A stretch of DNA of 34,419 nucleotides, taken from contig JAAYUZ010000078.1 in NCBI GenBank assembly GCA_012517385.1, positions 1 through 34,419 of the forward strand. Direction: 5' to 3'. Made by a program: the position numbers and the translations under genes. Of the stretch, positions 32,390-34,419 are shown in pieces (the first letter of the stretch is position 1; every line of letters begins with the position of its first letter). The DNA comes from Treponema sp. (lineage in GTDB: Bacteria; Spirochaetota; Spirochaetia; Treponematales; Breznakiellaceae). The notes beneath the pieces are model-generated. The model was not told the origin of the DNA, did not search any database, and saw only the letters and a list, made by a program, of their open reading frames with translations.

Positions 32390-32593
32390 TTATTCCTTAA
32401 TATTGAACTTCTTCCGGAACCGTTCGATACGTCCGGCGGTATCAACCAGCTTCTGTTTGCCCGTAAAGAAAGGATGGCAGGCAGAACAAATTTCTACGTT
32501 AATATCCTTTACAGTCGAGCGAGTTTCAATGACGTTGCCACAAGCACAGGTGATTTTAGTCAGCTCATACTTGGGGTGAATACCCTCTTTCAT
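32390..32593 (-). CDS. rpmE: 50S ribosomal protein L31
   Basis: A 67-residue L31 of the zinc-binding (C+) type: C16, C18, C36 and C39 are all present, with [10 protein letters not shown] at the start and [11 protein letters not shown] in the middle. It sits on the large subunit at the central protuberance. TTTTGGAGGAAAC gives a strong ribosome binding site for the ATG at 32593. It follows rho by 23 bp and is probably co-transcribed with it, ending at the strong terminator downstream. Confidence 0.97.
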   Translation of the reverse strand: MKEGIHPKYELTKITCACGNVIETRSTVKDINVEICSACHPFFTGKQKLVDTAGRIERFRKKFNIKE

Positions 32594-32616
32594 CTATGTT
32601 TCCTCCAAAAGTAATG

Positions 32617-34419
32617 CTAATCCATCGCTGCGGAACCCGTATTCATGGACCGCAGGAACGCTTCATTATTCTTACTTTTCTTCATCCTGTCAATAAGGAG
32701 CTCGATAATTTCTATATCATCCATGGGGTTAATAACCTTGCGGAGCACCCAAATCTTTTGCAGTTCTTCCTCTGTAAGAAGCAGTTCTTCTTTCCGGGTA
32801 CCGGATTTCTTAATATTGATGGCAGGGAAGAGCCGCCGGTCAGAAATTCGCCGGTCCAGGTTAATTTCCATATTTCCCGTGCCTTTGAACTCTTCAAAGA
32901 TAACCTCATCCATACGGCTGCCGGTTTCTACCAGGGCGGTGGAAATTATTGTCAGGCTGCCCCCTTCCTCAATATTCCGGGCAGCACCAAAGAACCGTTT
33001 TGGTTTGTGCAGAGCATTGGAATCCACACCGCCAGAAAGGATTTTCCCCGAGGTTGGTACGGTCTGGTTATAAGCCCGGGCGAGCCGGGTGATGGAATCC
33101 AGGAGTATAACCACATCTTTTTTATGTTCCACCAGGCGCTTAGCCTTTTCCAGAACCATTTCTGCAACTTGCACATGGCGGGTAGCTTGTTCATCAAAGG
33201 TTGATGAAATAACCTCCGCCCGTACTGTCCGTTCCATGTCCGTTACTTCCTCGGGCCGTTCATCAATTAAAAGTACAATCAGATACACTTCCGGGTGATT
33301 TTTGGTGATCGCATTGGCAATCTTCTGCATCATAATTGTTTTTCCGGTCCGGGGCGGGGCAACAATCAGAGCCCGCTGGCCCTTACCAATGGGACAGAAC
33401 AGATTGATGATCCTGGTAGATATTTCTTCTGTAGTGGTTTCAAGGTTCAGTTTTTCATTAGGATAGAGGGGGGTCAGGTTATCAAACGGAATCCGGCTCT
33501 GGGCCACCGCAGGATCATCATAATTGACCGTCTCCACCCGGAGCATTGCAAAGAAGCGCTCACCTTCTTTGGGGCTGCGGATCTGTCCATAGACCGTATC
33601 GCCGGTTTTAAGAGCAAAAAGCCGGATCTGACTGGGACTTATGTAAATATCATCCGGACCTGGGAGATAAGAGTTCTGCGGGCTCCGTAGGAAACCATAA
33701 CCATCGGGAAGAATTTCGAGAGAACCATAGGCATATATAATACCCCCCCTCTCTGTATGGGACTTAAGGATCGAAAAAATGATTTCCTGCTTTTTTAAGG
33801 TGACCATATCTTCATGGGAAATGCCATAAAAATTGGCCAGTTCCCGAAGGTCCTTCATATTCAGCCGGGTCAATTCATTGATTGAAAGCCGGGGTTTTCC
33901 GTTATCCTGGTCATTCCGTGGTTCTGGACGACCGTAAATATCGGGCATTACCACCGAAGGACGTCCTAAAGGAGGGAGCACAGATTCTGAACGGGGACTA
34001 TTTCCATCCTGACTGCCGTGATTAGTACCATGGGGCCGATCAAAGGCCTTGCGGCCTCGGGGTCTGTTTCCGCTATATGTCGGAGAGATAGAAGGTTCTG
34101 CTTCAAGTTGCGGTGTTTCAGTAAATTCCTCAGTTTGTTTAATTTCTTCTTTTTCGCTTTCTATTTCGTTTTGAGCCGCCGATTCCACTGTTTCTTTTAT
34201 GGCTGGTTCAGCAACTTCAGGCCGGCGCTTAGGGCGGGTTCTTATAACTACGGTCTTTTCTACTGGTTCATTTTGTACATCTGTCTCGTTGGACTGGTTT
34301 TCGTTTTTATCCAATTCTTCTCCAGATAAACCGGAAACCAGATCTAATTCAGTTTGAGTGGTTTGGCCTTCTTCCTGATTTTCTTCAGTGCCGACGGTTC
34401 TCCGTTTTCTTACGATTGC
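32617..34419 (-). CDS. rho: Transcription termination factor Rho, N-terminus cut by window edge
   Basis: The hexameric RNA helicase that ends many transcripts. The Rho N-terminal helical domain begins at [20 protein letters not shown], followed by the RNA-binding fold with [10 protein letters not shown], the Q-loop/P-loop region [15 protein letters not shown], Walker [17 protein letters not shown], and the arginine-finger region [15 protein letters not shown]. The first ~175 residues are low-complexity, rich in Glu, Thr, Arg and Pro. An in-frame TTG at 34314 could be taken as a start. However, the frame stays open to base 34419, and the codons there read [10 protein letters not shown], so the true start is probably just outside the window. 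This entry is therefore partial at its 5' end. Confidence 0.95.
   Translation of the reverse strand, partial: AIVRKRRTVGTEENQEEGQTTQTELDLVSGLSGEELDKNENQSNETDVQNEPVEKTVVIRTRPKRRPEVAEPAIKETVESAAQNEIESEKEEIKQTEEFTETPQLEAEPSISPTYSGNRPRGRKAFDRPHGTNHGSQDGNSPRSESVLPPLGRPSVVMPDIYGRPEPRNDQDNGKPRLSINELTRLNMKDLRELANFYGISHEDMVTLKKQEIIFSILKSHTERGGIIYAYGSLEILPDGYGFLRSPQNSYLPGPDDIYISPSQIRLFALKTGDTVYGQIRSPKEGERFFAMLRVETVNYDDPAVAQSRIPFDNLTPLYPNEKLNLETTTEEISTRIINLFCPIGKGQRALIVAPPRTGKTIMMQKIANAITKNHPEVYLIVLLIDERPEEVTDMERTVRAEVISSTFDEQATRHVQVAEMVLEKAKRLVEHKKDVVILLDSITRLARAYNQTVPTSGKILSGGVDSNALHKPKRFFGAARNIEEGGSLTIISTALVETGSRMDEVIFEEFKGTGNMEINLDRRISDRRLFPAINIKKSGTRKEELLLTEEELQKIWVLRKVINPMDDIEIIELLIDRMKKSKNNEAFLRSMNTGSAAMD

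Noticed and set aside
1-34419. tRNA, rRNA, CRISPR, insertion sequence or prophage
   Set aside because: Reading both strands by eye I found no tRNA-like cloverleaf, rRNA segment, spacer array, transposase or phage protein. A tRNAscan or IS search could still find something small.

Overview
The window looks like a chromosomal segment of a treponeme-like spirochaete. The grounds are a mosaic of protein types rather than one marker: a 7TMR-DISM receptor fused to a chemotaxis signalling domain whose tip reads NAAIEAAHSG, a YihY/BrkB membrane protein fused to a cyclic-nucleotide-binding domain, a PilZ/HEAT/ComEC gene block, a eukaryotic-type isocitrate dehydrogenase, Rex, and Rho with a long charged N-terminal extension. 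Base composition looks roughly even by eye. The species cannot be named from the sequence. Most genes are packed into operons with overlapping or near-touching ends. I see no rRNA, tRNA, CRISPR, transposase or phage genes, so this is mostly core genome with a few unusual parts.

Layout. Positions 1-262 hold three tandem copies of a ~92-bp hairpin-forming repeat and no convincing gene. 371-1303 (-) encodes an aldose-epimerase-like protein. 1424-3258 (-) is a two-gene unit (small SHOCT membrane protein, then a NapH-like membrane polyferredoxin) behind a textbook sigma-54 promoter, with a perfect 11-bp stem-loop between the genes. 3400-9315 (-) is an overlapping operon: murC, yicC, cytidylate kinase, 7TM chemoreceptor, and an iron-sulfur-less adenine glycosylase. 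On the + strand, 9410-11977 carries folC and an orphan HisKA_2 histidine kinase.

11935-14107 has a RluA-type pseudouridine synthase and the divergent YihY-cNMP fusion. 14094-20975 (-) is a seven-gene overlapping block: PilZ protein, HEAT-repeat protein, ComEC, rsmA, yggS, a small membrane protein and RluD. 21073-23389 (+) holds a CPBP protease with an odd start, then a TlpA/CcdA periplasmic thiol-reducing pair with its own promoter. 23453-27370 (-) is a complete arginine-to-putrescine operon (aguA, aguB, speA), preceded by an unrecognised gene (27410-28630).

28728-32269 (+) carries isocitrate dehydrogenase, then rex, an RlmK-like 23S rRNA methyltransferase and a putative lipoprotein. 32343-34419 (-) holds rpmE with a clear terminator, and rho, whose frame is still open at the right edge of the window.

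Themes: cell-wall and folate synthesis, RNA modification and turnover (two pseudouridine synthases, RsmA, RlmK, YicC, Rho), redox handling (Rex, IDH, TlpA/CcdA, polyferredoxin), polyamine synthesis and signalling (MCP, PilZ, histidine kinase, cNMP domain). The items most worth a second look are the sigma-54-driven Fe-S operon, the covarying tandem hairpin repeats, the YihY-cNMP fusion, the cluster-less MutY and the altered coenzyme-site residue of the isocitrate dehydrogenase.
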